A stretch of DNA of 41,895 bases from the NCBI GenBank assembly GCA_002731275.1, contig PCBK01000183.1, positions 1 through 41,895 on the forward strand, given 5' to 3'. The position numbers and the translations under genes were made by a program. The notes below the pieces were generated by a model. That model made no database searches. It was not told the DNA's origin and saw only the letters and a list, made by a program, of their open reading frames with translations. This DNA is from Deltaproteobacteria bacterium (lineage in GTDB: Bacteria > Myxococcota_C > UBA6777). This document shows positions 9,401-16,635 of this stretch, one piece after another. Within the stretch, counting starts at the first letter, position 1, and every line of letters begins with the position of its first letter.

Positions 9401-9667
9401 GAAACCGAAGCTGGGGACTTTTCCGATGTAAGTCCCGATGGTAAAAAACAGATCTTCTTCATCATCGAATTGCTCTAGCATGCGTTGTTCAAGGATTAAA
9501 AACGTTTGATAATCAATCCAGTTGAGTCGATGAGTGAAGTATTCGGGGGGGTAGGGGAGATCGGCGAGAAGTTCCTCATGTGATCGGTTGTGGTGATCGA
9601 GGAACTCGAAGAAGGAAGTGAGGCCCAGGCAGCTGACCTCTTTTGGCCTTTTTGGCGAGTCAGGCAT
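6470..9667 (-). CDS. Double hybrid histidine kinase (sensor-GAF-HK-REC-HK)
   Basis: The 1065-residue product lacks an obvious membrane segment and is probably cytoplasmic. Residues 1-200 form an uncharacterised N-terminal domain that distantly recalls ligand-sensing domains before AraC-type regulators; this is uncertain. A coiled coil (about 225-270) and a GAF-like domain (about 275-410) follow. HisKA has VSHELKTPL with His442, then an HATPase with DTGPGIP and GSGIGLA. A receiver domain has the phosphoacceptor Asp755 in LILSDVMMP. A second kinase core has LAHEIYNP (His849) and GTGLGLA. Its ATG overlaps the stop of the PilZ gene by 8 bases (ATGCCTGA), with GGAG 4 bases before it, so the two are translationally coupled. 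No output regulator is adjacent. Confidence 0.92.
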   Translation of the reverse strand: MPDSPKRPKEVSCLGLTSFFEFLDHHNRSHEELLADLPYPPEYFTHRLNWIDYQTFLILEQRMLEQFDDEEDLFFTIGTYIGKVPSFGFLRVILRSVTSPFQIYKLLPRLVKTFLFPFVSIELKRTGDASLQARYTFDARFPPTVHFIDTIRGILSALPHLVATPTAQVQYTKESDFVHIFDIFLEPEWLGPTYAIQKMFRRLRKFFKGGWRVFGEVFKELEETNSLLQEKVDALTEAKSQLDRKVRELSILHDLNTETSSELDLSPLLDSSVRFLSQRFKCPVAIFTTQGHPPLFQLSKHLQMQNKSIRRLRRAFASGTELSNLLLAGEFASTQAHQPQSTWVAFPMKNRKKVIGALLLEFSPAHSEEDLALLGSIANELAVAMDNAISYQLITELRDTLELRVNERTQELELARTRLEQTVQRLEESDQAKRDFFTNVSHELKTPLTLISAPLDNIEDALPEDNHNAKEHVLLIRENTQTLLALLNEILDFAKLDTNDLELVNVEFDISRMLDDLCTALKPLADRKHLSFQVYLPQEPIFAYGDRKMLRRVTTNLLVNAIKYVEEGDTVKVRLSRVDTDIVLEVADTGPGIPEKEQDKIFERFHRAQDTHGRTIEGSGIGLAMAREIIELHGGHISIQSAVNEGATFTVQLPQEEALLTPTSIPILQSHEDNEDWLDDIQPTPIFGSSTSHDALSTQQTKVNGSRILLVEDNPKMRRFLTTVLSAHYQIYTAHDGREGLELAKKQRPELILSDVMMPHMNGYELCRAIKHDPHMRLTPIILISAKYGTEAALEAFEANADDFVIKPFSPSELIARINAQLKIRSLTLSLLRMEKQSTLGFMAAGLAHEIYNPINAIINATPPLRSLVVKPQPEGASPTIEAELLEAIELSGQKIRKVIDAVLAMARQDDTELYLEKTSISKEFESILAILGYRIHSGYQIHQEYEWNEPFYCYPKLLSQVLMNLLSNALDALDPEGGDIWLKVQRKDDRVVLQMENNGPPIPPGDREKIFMPFYTTKDPDKGTGLGLAICREVTEIHKGTLQLVPDSEHTTFSLELPYISQPT

Positions 9668-11417
9668 TGTTCTCCAAGAGCAGTTGCGGTACGTGTCCAG
9701 ATGCGCTCATTTGATAGATGTGTTCGAGTATATCAGGAATGATGTGTTTCGACAAAGTGAAAAAATAACCCTTCCCTAAGTCCTTGAAACCTAGCTGTGT
9801 TGCGTGATCTGTTTGCGATAATTCGTTGATGTAGAGGAACCGAGTGTGACCACGTGAGGCGAACCACTCTCTGCAAGATTCCAGTAAGGCTGGATAGGCT
9901 TGTCGACCACTTGGTGCGAGAGAGTAACACCGAACGCTGTCTGAGAGGCCAAACAAACTCGTGCCTATGCTGCCACATTCGAGTGCTGCACATGCGACGA
10001 TCTGACCGCCTCTTTTGGCGACGAGCATATCTCGGTGCCTTTGCAGTCCAACGTCTTGCCAGGACGAAGTGAGGGTTGGGAGCATGAAGCGTTCTTCGCA
10101 CAAATCGAGAGGTTGTGTGTAGGCGATAGGGTATTGTTGCTGGAGTTTTTGCAGCACAATTGCGCGCTCATCTTCGGTGGCTCGCGAGATCTTGAGTCCC
10201 TTTGTGGGTAATGTCGGTAAGGTGACAGCGCTGCCTTCCATGAGATGGAAGGCGGTGCTGTATCCCCAATCGACGGAGGCATACTTATCCGCGAAGTCGA
10301 CCAACATGGCTTTGTTCCATTTGATGTGCGCTTCGCTAAATGCGACGATCCAGTCGCAATCTTCGTCGTGGATTGTGGGGTGCTCCATTGCGCGCAAGAA
10401 GATGCTGCGGAGGATGTGGCGTCCGGGGAAAGGGATGCCTTCATTCTTTTTGTACTTTGCGACTTGGTAAATCAGCCACGCCTTTTCGTACATTTTCATC
10501 GTTGAAACAGTGGCTTCCACACCTCGTTCTGAGGGCCATACACTTTGGCATCCAAGTTCGGGGTGTTGATCGAAGATCTGACTGGCTTGGGAGAATTGTT
10601 TTTTGAGCTGTGAAAAGTCTGTAGGTTGTTTGTTGGAGAGGTGAAAAAAGCCTGACGCCAAAAACAGATCCCAATGATCTTCAATCCAAGTCTGTCCAGC
10701 CTGAGTATGTGGGTGGGCTGACTCTTCCCATAGTTCATGCCAAAGGTCTTCGTTCTCTTGTGGGAAGACCTCCATACCGATGAAGGTTCGATCATCTGTT
10801 TGGCTTCTGGAGACGTGTTTGATGCGGGTATGTACAGAGAAGAACTCTTGATCCCACTCGATGGTTGCATTGTGTTTACCAAACTGTCGCAATTCTTTGA
10901 GTTGTTCAAGAGACATCCAACAGCCTATCCCGCGGATGCTGATATCTTTGACCAACAATCGACTTGTAACACCGCCTTCTTCGAACAGCAGGTAAACAGG
11001 CTCTTGTGGCATACTTCGGATGTGTTTGCGCTGTCGCATATACCCCAACTCTGTCGGGACTTCTGTGTAGAGTGTGCCTTGCGCCCATTGCCATCGTTGG
11101 ACCGAGAATGTGTAGAGCGCATGTAATCCTGTGACTGCGAAGGCAAGGGGGCCTTCGTCTGGCTGTGTGGGGCATTCCCACTGCAGTGGATGAGGATGGT
11201 CTGGAGCGATATCGAATCCCTTTGTCTTGATCTTTGCGAAGGTCGTATGGGGTTGGATTGTACGTACGATTCCTTCGCACTCATTGGCGATCAGTGAGCG
11301 CAATCTCATGTTTCTTTGGAGTGGGTCGGAGATGCGTTCAATGCGAGTTGTGTCTTCTCGCTCAGTCATCGCGTCTAGAATGGGTCTTTTTGTCTGAAAT
11401 TGGGGTTGCATAACCAT
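9660..11417 (-). CDS. PilZ (c-di-GMP-binding) plus GNAT-like acyltransferase protein
   Basis: The 585-residue product has a YcgR-like N-terminal part (about 25-125), then a PilZ domain with the RxxxR motif as RKHIR near residue 131 and the DxSxxG motif as DISIRG near 155. These are the two c-di-GMP-contacting motifs of the family. Residues about 400-545 look like a GNAT or FeeM-type N-acyltransferase (MLVAKRGGQIVACAAL, then an acyl-CoA-site-like helix and LYINE), following a helical middle region. I infer an acyltransferase whose activity or location is tuned by c-di-GMP. The start ATG has AAGGAG 7 bases upstream. It is the first gene of the operon with the hybrid kinase and the ThiF-nitroreductase. 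Confidence 0.8.
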   Translation of the reverse strand: MVMQPQFQTKRPILDAMTEREDTTRIERISDPLQRNMRLRSLIANECEGIVRTIQPHTTFAKIKTKGFDIAPDHPHPLQWECPTQPDEGPLAFAVTGLHALYTFSVQRWQWAQGTLYTEVPTELGYMRQRKHIRSMPQEPVYLLFEEGGVTSRLLVKDISIRGIGCWMSLEQLKELRQFGKHNATIEWDQEFFSVHTRIKHVSRSQTDDRTFIGMEVFPQENEDLWHELWEESAHPHTQAGQTWIEDHWDLFLASGFFHLSNKQPTDFSQLKKQFSQASQIFDQHPELGCQSVWPSERGVEATVSTMKMYEKAWLIYQVAKYKKNEGIPFPGRHILRSIFLRAMEHPTIHDEDCDWIVAFSEAHIKWNKAMLVDFADKYASVDWGYSTAFHLMEGSAVTLPTLPTKGLKISRATEDERAIVLQKLQQQYPIAYTQPLDLCEERFMLPTLTSSWQDVGLQRHRDMLVAKRGGQIVACAALECGSIGTSLFGLSDSVRCYSLAPSGRQAYPALLESCREWFASRGHTRFLYINELSQTDHATQLGFKDLGKGYFFTLSKHIIPDILEHIYQMSASGHVPQLLLENNA

Positions 11418-11873
11418 TGTGAGGCTCCTTCTGGCGTTTCTGCAAGTTTATTTGTGACAAAAGCGCGCTCGTCGGGCGCAAGTGTGCCTTGCCACTGATA
11501 TGTATCGTAGCTATGTGCTATATCTTTCGGTTTGATGGGGGATGTAGTCTTTCACCCAGAGTTTGCCCGGAGCCTTTTTATCCGTTGCGACAGGCAGAAT
11601 GAGACGCTAGATGCTTAGGGGGGCACATCACTTGCGCATTGGTGTGCCAATCTTCCTTTTTGACAATCACCACTTAAGTTCCTTCTACAATGCTCACATG
11701 CTCGGGTTGCATTTACGTAAGATGCACAAGGATTGCGTTCGATTCAAGAAATTTACACTGCCAAACAGTGCCGGTACGAGTCATGTGAGATAGGGATGTG
11801 GGAGTCTGCGATGTTTGCTTTTCTGTCCGTTGTGGATGTGTGTCGGATTTATTCTTTATGGTGGTGAGCAAGC
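11418..11873. other. Intergenic region with operon leader and possible decayed frame
   Basis: This 456-base gap precedes the PilZ gene and follows the REC-kinase gene, both leftward. It holds an imperfect 9-bp dyad on the plus strand, GGCACATCA/TGGTGTGCC around 11623-11650, followed by CTTCCTTTTT, which would act as a terminator only for rightward transcripts. On the minus strand, two adjacent frames look protein-like (about 11537-11606 and 11417-11541) and would join if the G5 run at 11537-11541 gained one base; neither has a start codon. It could be a gene remnant or chance. No convincing promoter was found. Confidence 0.3.
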
Positions 11874-13046
11874 TCAAGGGTAGGAGTCTGAGAAGGCTGG
11901 AAGTTTGATGAGGAATTCGCTTCCTTGGGGAGGTTGTGGTTGTGTGAGTGTGACTTGTCCGTTGTTGCCACGTGCAAGATCTCGACAAATAGCGAGCCCG
12001 AGACCATTGCCTCCGTGGTTTTTTTTGGTCGTGTAAAATGCCTGGAAGATTTGTTTGTGGTGAGCAGATGGGATGCCTGGACCATTGTCACTGATGTTGA
12101 TATGCGTCCATTTGTCGTGCATGACGGCTTCGATGTGGATCGCAGGCGCGGTTGTGTTGGCTTCTTGGAAGGCTTGAATTGCGTTGGTGAGGATGTTGAG
12201 GATGATCCGGCATATCGCGACGTCATCCCCCCAAATGTAGACATCTGGACGACATTGTTGTGTGACTGTGATGTGATCGAGCTGCTTTTCGAGGAGGTGA
12301 AGAACTGTAGAGAGGATGGTTTCGACTTGGTAGTAATTTGGCTCAGGCTGTTCTTGTCCCAAGAGCATCGCCGCTTTTCTGTGGAAAAGCAGCGTTTGAT
12401 CAACACCATACCGAAGTTGACGAAGCTCAAACTTCATGATCTGGTCTTGCTCTTGATCGAGCTGGGGTTGAAACTCTGGGTAGTAAGTTTCGAGACTTTC
12501 ACAAGCGGCGGAGACAATGTTGCTCACGTTGGAGAGATCATGAATGAATGATCGCAAGATCATCGCCATGCCGGCTTGGCGTTCTTTGGCGACAATGCTG
12601 GCCTGCAGTTTCTCGATCATATCCTGCATGTGAACTTTTTGAATGGTCGTACGGATGGTCTGTTTGACGTCGCTAACTTCCCATGGCTTAGGGATGTAGC
12701 GAAAGACTTCGCCACGGTTGATCGCCGCAACGACTGTGCTGATGTCACTATACGCGGTCACGAGAATACGAGGGATATTGGGGTGCAGATTGCGAACTTT
12801 TTCGCACAGTTCGATGCCGGTCATACCGGGCATTCGATTGTCTGCGATGAGGACAGCGATGCTCTCTGCTTGCATCATCTCAAGCGCTTCGCTTCCTGAA
12901 GCGGCGATTCTTACGTCGAATTCATCGCCAAATGCAGCCTGAAAGACGATGCGGTTTGGGCGCTCATCGTCGACAAACAAGATGGGATACTGTTGGATGA
13001 ACTTGGTGGTTCTGTCTTCCAAGTTGTGGTTTGTTTCTTCAATCAT
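11874..13046 (-). CDS. Receiver domain fused to a histidine kinase core
   Basis: The product of about 390 residues begins with a CheY-like receiver: VDDERPNR, phosphoacceptor Asp69 in LIADNRMPGMTG, and a KPWE lysine near the end. The KPW ending is typical of receivers in RpfG- or HD-GYP-type regulators. A coiled coil leads to an H-box FIHDLSN (His169) and an HATPase with SDNGPGIP and GNGLGLA. It is cytoplasmic and may relay phosphate from another kinase, such as the hybrid kinase 2 kb downstream; that partnership is inference. An in-frame GTG at 13082 is possible, but ATG at 13046 leaves a normal receiver start. Neither has a strong ribosome binding site. Confidence 0.85.
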   Translation of the reverse strand: MIEETNHNLEDRTTKFIQQYPILFVDDERPNRIVFQAAFGDEFDVRIAASGSEALEMMQAESIAVLIADNRMPGMTGIELCEKVRNLHPNIPRILVTAYSDISTVVAAINRGEVFRYIPKPWEVSDVKQTIRTTIQKVHMQDMIEKLQASIVAKERQAGMAMILRSFIHDLSNVSNIVSAACESLETYYPEFQPQLDQEQDQIMKFELRQLRYGVDQTLLFHRKAAMLLGQEQPEPNYYQVETILSTVLHLLEKQLDHITVTQQCRPDVYIWGDDVAICRIILNILTNAIQAFQEANTTAPAIHIEAVMHDKWTHINISDNGPGIPSAHHKQIFQAFYTTKKNHGGNGLGLAICRDLARGNNGQVTLTQPQPPQGSEFLIKLPAFSDSYP

Positions 13047-13051
13047 GATAG

Positions 13052-13066
13052 GTGTATACCCTACAC
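13052..13066. promoter_or_regulatory. Short dyad at the REC-kinase start
   Basis: GTGTA (13052-13056) and TACAC (13062-13066) form a perfect 5-bp dyad with a 5-base spacer, 6 bases upstream of the preferred ATG of the leftward REC-kinase gene. It could be an operator or part of a ribosome-site foldback. At this length a chance occurrence is quite possible. Confidence 0.2.
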
Positions 13067-13401
13067 TAGGTTTGCAGGTCACAGCTCAGTATGTGGTGGT
13101 CACCTGCGTTGTTGGATCCCGTTGGGGTGGATTATTTTACCCGAATTGGCGTTATTTGGCAAGGATGCACTGTCGCTGAGAGATGTCTTGATCGGTGAGT
13201 GTGGGATAGGTGCGCGAAAGATGACACCATTGTGGAACACGACGAGGAGCTGGCGAGTTGTTTTGTATGAAATGTGTACAAATTCAGAGCGCTACGCTGT
13301 AAGAAAGAATCGCTTTGAGTTATGATGTGGTTTGTGTTATCCTGTCGTGGATTTGAAACGTTTGATGCCGTCCTTTGCAGCCGGCCATGAAGGCACTATC
13401 G
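13067..13401. other. Divergent intergenic region between REC-kinase and Ser/Thr kinase
   Basis: About 335 bases separate the two divergent signalling genes. I see no RNA gene, no conserved small frame and no strong hairpin. A weak promoter-like pair, TTGAGT then TTATCC with 16 bases between, lies around 13316-13343 upstream of the Ser/Thr kinase, but the second element is a poor match. Confidence 0.3.
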
Positions 13402-15729
13402 ATGCAAAACAACACTTGTCCATACTGCAGCCACGTGAATCCGAGCAAAGCAAAATTTTGCCAGGAATGTGGTCGCCGCGTGAAACGCTCCACTGATCCA
13501 TTGATCGGGAAGCAAATCGGAAACCAACGTCTGGTAAAGCGTATTGGTGTTGGTGGGATGGGGGTTGTCTACCTTGCTGAGCACGTAAACCTCGGTAAAA
13601 AGTACGCCGTCAAATTTCTTCATCCACAATTTGCATCCGATGAAGAAGTCGTCGAACGATTTCGCCGTGAGGCGAAAGTGATCGCCTCCCTTGAACACGA
13701 AAACATCATCCGAGAGACCGACTTCGGCTGGTTTGATGGTGTTGGTTTCTACCTGATCATGGAATACCTTGAAGGACACACCCTCAAGGAAATGATCCGC
13801 GAAGAAGGGGCGATGCGATTGCAACGCGTTCGCTCCATATTTGAGCAGCTTCTCGACGCCCTCTCCGAAGCACACAGCAAACATGTCGTTCACCGTGATC
13901 TGAAGCCCGAGAACCTCTTTTTGTTGACACGTCGAAAAAAAGAAGTGCTCAAGATTCTCGACTTTGGTATCGCCCGCATCGCATTTATGAAAGAAGGTCA
14001 GGCTGAGTTTACAATGGATGGAGAGGTCTACGGATCTCCTACATACATGGCCCCCGAACAAGCGAGAGGCGAGATCAGCCAAGTCGATCACCGCTCTGAT
14101 CTTTACGCTGCAGGGGTCATCCTCGTTGAAACGCTGACAGGACGTCCTCCATTCCGTGGGTCCAACCCTTCAGATGTCATGCTCAAACACATCTCAACTC
14201 CACCTCCACCACTCGCTGAGTTGAGACCTGATCTGTCATTTTCACCGGCACTCGAAGCCGTCGTTCAAAAAGCTCTCTCCAAAAATAAAGAAGACCGTTT
14301 TAACTCCGCAGTTGAGCTTTGGGAAGAACTTGACCGTGCGCTCTCATCCTCTGTCACGCGCGGGGTCGCCTTCCAAAATCTCCAAGAGGCTGAACCTCCT
14401 GCTTCCTATTCGACACAACCTGCTCCAGAAAGTGCCGATGAAGGCGCGACCAAAGTTCTCGATCCGTACAAAGAAGTGAGTCAGCCTGGTGCGAGTTACC
14501 AGGAAAATAGTCAGGCTGGTAACCCATCTTCCCAGCGTCAAGAATGGCCACCTCAAATTACCTCTGAAAGCGCCTCTTTCCCTCGCGCAGACGCACCTTC
14601 GTTCCATCCTCTTGGACAACAGCAACCTGTTGCCTCGACGGATCTGCCAACGACCCATACACCCCAGCCTGCGGATCTACCACCTGTTGTTCCATCTATG
14701 GAACACTCTCAACTACCGGGCACTCCTGCACGTAACAACGCCCCTTGGAGCCAAGGACCAACCTCCACACAACCTGGATATGGTAGTGAGCAGCAGGGAT
14801 ATGGTCATGCCCAACAGGGTTACAACAACGCGCAACAAGGTTACGATAGTTCGCAGCAGGGTTACGGTGGTGTCTACGATTACGATGACGACGATGATGA
14901 CGATGCGACTGAGATGCACTATGGGGTCGTTCCTTCCAAGGATTACGTTCCTTCTGAGTCACCATATCCATCGACGAGTGATTCTCCGGCCTTGCCACCC
15001 ATGCCTATGGCGATGCCACAACCATTGCCTCCACTTGATTTGCCTCCCATGCCCACACAACAAGGTGTCACTTCAACACCATCGATACCTGCACACACTT
15101 CGATGCAGTCGAATGATCTGGCTGTGGCTCTTCAACAAGTCGATGCGGGCTATCCAAGCACCCAAACACAAGACTCGATGTCTGGTTTTGGTGACTTTGA
15201 CGATGAAGACTCCTTTGAGACGAAATCCCCCTCAAATGCAAAGAAGTTGATCATTGGCGGTGTTGTTCTCGGTGTGTTGATTATGGCGCTTATTCTGGCG
15301 TTGCTTCCCAGAGAGAATGCGTTGATTAAGCCCAACTCCGAGGATATGGCACCGCTTACTCCACCTGGGTACAAGCGGATTTGTGCGAGTAATGGGAAGT
15401 GTCAATTTGTTAAATTGATCAAGAAGCCCGTTGTCCGCAAAAAACGCCCCCTCCCAACGAAGGCTCCAGATGGTACGAAGCCACCTCCATTTCGTGGTTC
15501 ATCGAATACCTCGACAGAGGTGATCTCACTCACTCTGATCACACGTCCTCCCGGTGCGACTGCCCGCTTTGAAGGGCGTGTTTGTAAGAGCACACCTTGT
15601 ACATTCCGCTTCTTAAAGGGGTCCAAGGTCAACATTACGATCAGCAAGGATGGTTATCTCAACAGATTGCTCCCTTGGCGTGCTTCACAAGATCAAAAAA
15701 TCGATATTCGTCTCATCCGGGCACCTTAA
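13402..15729 (+). CDS. Zinc-ribbon Ser/Thr protein kinase with PEGA domain
   Basis: The product of about 775 residues starts with a zinc ribbon (CPYC at 6-9, CQEC at 20-23). A Hanks-type kinase domain follows (about 35-295): glycine loop IGVGGMGVVY, Lys71 in AVKF, HRDLKPEN with Asp166, DFGIAR with Asp187, and MAPEQ. A long Pro/Gln-rich linker carries four GYxxxQQ heptads and a run of seven aspartates. One membrane helix (about 616-635) leads to an extracytoplasmic PEGA-like domain (about 705-770, RPPGATARFEG). The catalytic part is thus in the cytoplasm and the PEGA domain outside. ATG at 13402 has GAAGG 8 bases upstream; in-frame ATG 13387 and TTG 13375 are alternatives without such a site. 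Confidence 0.94.
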   Translation: MQNNTCPYCSHVNPSKAKFCQECGRRVKRSTDPLIGKQIGNQRLVKRIGVGGMGVVYLAEHVNLGKKYAVKFLHPQFASDEEVVERFRREAKVIASLEHENIIRETDFGWFDGVGFYLIMEYLEGHTLKEMIREEGAMRLQRVRSIFEQLLDALSEAHSKHVVHRDLKPENLFLLTRRKKEVLKILDFGIARIAFMKEGQAEFTMDGEVYGSPTYMAPEQARGEISQVDHRSDLYAAGVILVETLTGRPPFRGSNPSDVMLKHISTPPPPLAELRPDLSFSPALEAVVQKALSKNKEDRFNSAVELWEELDRALSSSVTRGVAFQNLQEAEPPASYSTQPAPESADEGATKVLDPYKEVSQPGASYQENSQAGNPSSQRQEWPPQITSESASFPRADAPSFHPLGQQQPVASTDLPTTHTPQPADLPPVVPSMEHSQLPGTPARNNAPWSQGPTSTQPGYGSEQQGYGHAQQGYNNAQQGYDSSQQGYGGVYDYDDDDDDDATEMHYGVVPSKDYVPSESPYPSTSDSPALPPMPMAMPQPLPPLDLPPMPTQQGVTSTPSIPAHTSMQSNDLAVALQQVDAGYPSTQTQDSMSGFGDFDDEDSFETKSPSNAKKLIIGGVVLGVLIMALILALLPRENALIKPNSEDMAPLTPPGYKRICASNGKCQFVKLIKKPVVRKKRPLPTKAPDGTKPPPFRGSSNTSTEVISLTLITRPPGATARFEGRVCKSTPCTFRFLKGSKVNITISKDGYLNRLLPWRASQDQKIDIRLIRAP
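14776..14871 (+). repeat. In-frame heptapeptide repeat (GYxxxQQ)
   Basis: Four consecutive 21-base units encode GYxxxQQ, and a fifth begins with GYGG. The next codons (about 14878-14901) encode a tyrosine followed by seven aspartates. The nucleotide units differ at many third positions, so the peptide pattern rather than the DNA is being kept. It lies in the disordered linker between kinase domain and membrane helix. Confidence 0.8.
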
Positions 15730-15757
15730 GACAAACTCTTCCCCAACCCCCGATTCC

Positions 15758-16579
15758 TCATCCGACTTTCTCTTCTCGATCCCAACTTTGGCGATTCAAT
15801 TCGTACAACAAAATAGATGTCGCTGCATTGACCGAAAAGGAGTCGACCGTTGAATACATCGGGATGCTCCATTTTAGCTCGATACGTGCCTGCATCTCTT
15901 TTGGGAGGCCGTGTGCCTCGTTGCCGACAAACAGTGCATGTCGGGGGGCTGGACAGCTCTCGTATGGAGCGACACCATCGTCGACAATCGCACCAATACT
16001 TTGGACGTTGTATTTTTTGAGCGCGTCAAATAGTGCCTCTTCATCCTTCATGTACCTGATCGGCAGGTCAAAGATGGCTCCCATCGATGTTCGCGCTGCT
16101 TTTGGGTGAAAAGGTTCTGTTCCCCCAAGACAAAACATCGCCTGTACACCTGAGGCGAGAGATGTTCTCATTAAAGCACCAATGTTACCAGGGTCTTTGA
16201 GGCTTTGTAGGATGATCCATTTACAGTCCTTTGAGGTGTCCGAGAAGGTCTCAAAAGATGCTTGGGGTAGACTTGAAACCAACCCCACAAGAGGACCAAA
16301 TGTCCTCTTTTCGATGAACGTCTCTAAGACCTCGTGAGGTGCGTAGATACATTCACAGTCAGTCGTTGCAAGTCGTGCTTTGAGTGCTTCAAAGCGAGGG
16401 GGAGGAGTGTTCTTTAGTCTTTCGCTGAGCAGGAGGTGTGTCAGGGGGGCGTTTGCATCAAGCGCCCGCTCGACGAGTTTGTACCCTTCAATAGAGAAGG
16501 ATTGGATAGACGCTCTTCCTTTGGGTGTGTAGGTTCGACGCAATTGGTCAGCGAGGTAAGTCCATTCTTGTTGTGACAT
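15758..16579 (-). CDS. SpoU/TrmH-family RNA 2'-O-methyltransferase
   Basis: This 273-residue protein probably transfers a methyl group from S-adenosylmethionine to a ribose 2'-OH in rRNA or tRNA. An N-terminal substrate-binding part (about 1-105) precedes a SPOUT knot domain. All three family motifs are visible: motif 1 as LKDPGNIGALMRT with the Asn-x-Gly-x3-Arg, motif 2 as FVGNEAHGL, and motif 3 as IPM..VDSFSVNAATSILLYEL. Which RNA position it modifies cannot be told. It converges on the Ser/Thr kinase gene with 28 bases between stops. The start has only a weak AAGAGA upstream. Confidence 0.9.
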   Translation of the reverse strand: MSQQEWTYLADQLRRTYTPKGRASIQSFSIEGYKLVERALDANAPLTHLLLSERLKNTPPPRFEALKARLATTDCECIYAPHEVLETFIEKRTFGPLVGLVSSLPQASFETFSDTSKDCKWIILQSLKDPGNIGALMRTSLASGVQAMFCLGGTEPFHPKAARTSMGAIFDLPIRYMKDEEALFDALKKYNVQSIGAIVDDGVAPYESCPAPRHALFVGNEAHGLPKEMQARIELKWSIPMYSTVDSFSVNAATSILLYELNRQSWDREEKVG

Positions 16580-16635
16580 GATTCTCTTGTGTCAGGTGTA
16601 GAGGGGGAAGGGGATATTGGTGAGTTCGAAGGCAA

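Noticed and set aside
13396-14091. 231-codon leftward frame under the Ser/Thr kinase domain
   Set aside because: It is the antisense shadow of a conserved kinase domain.
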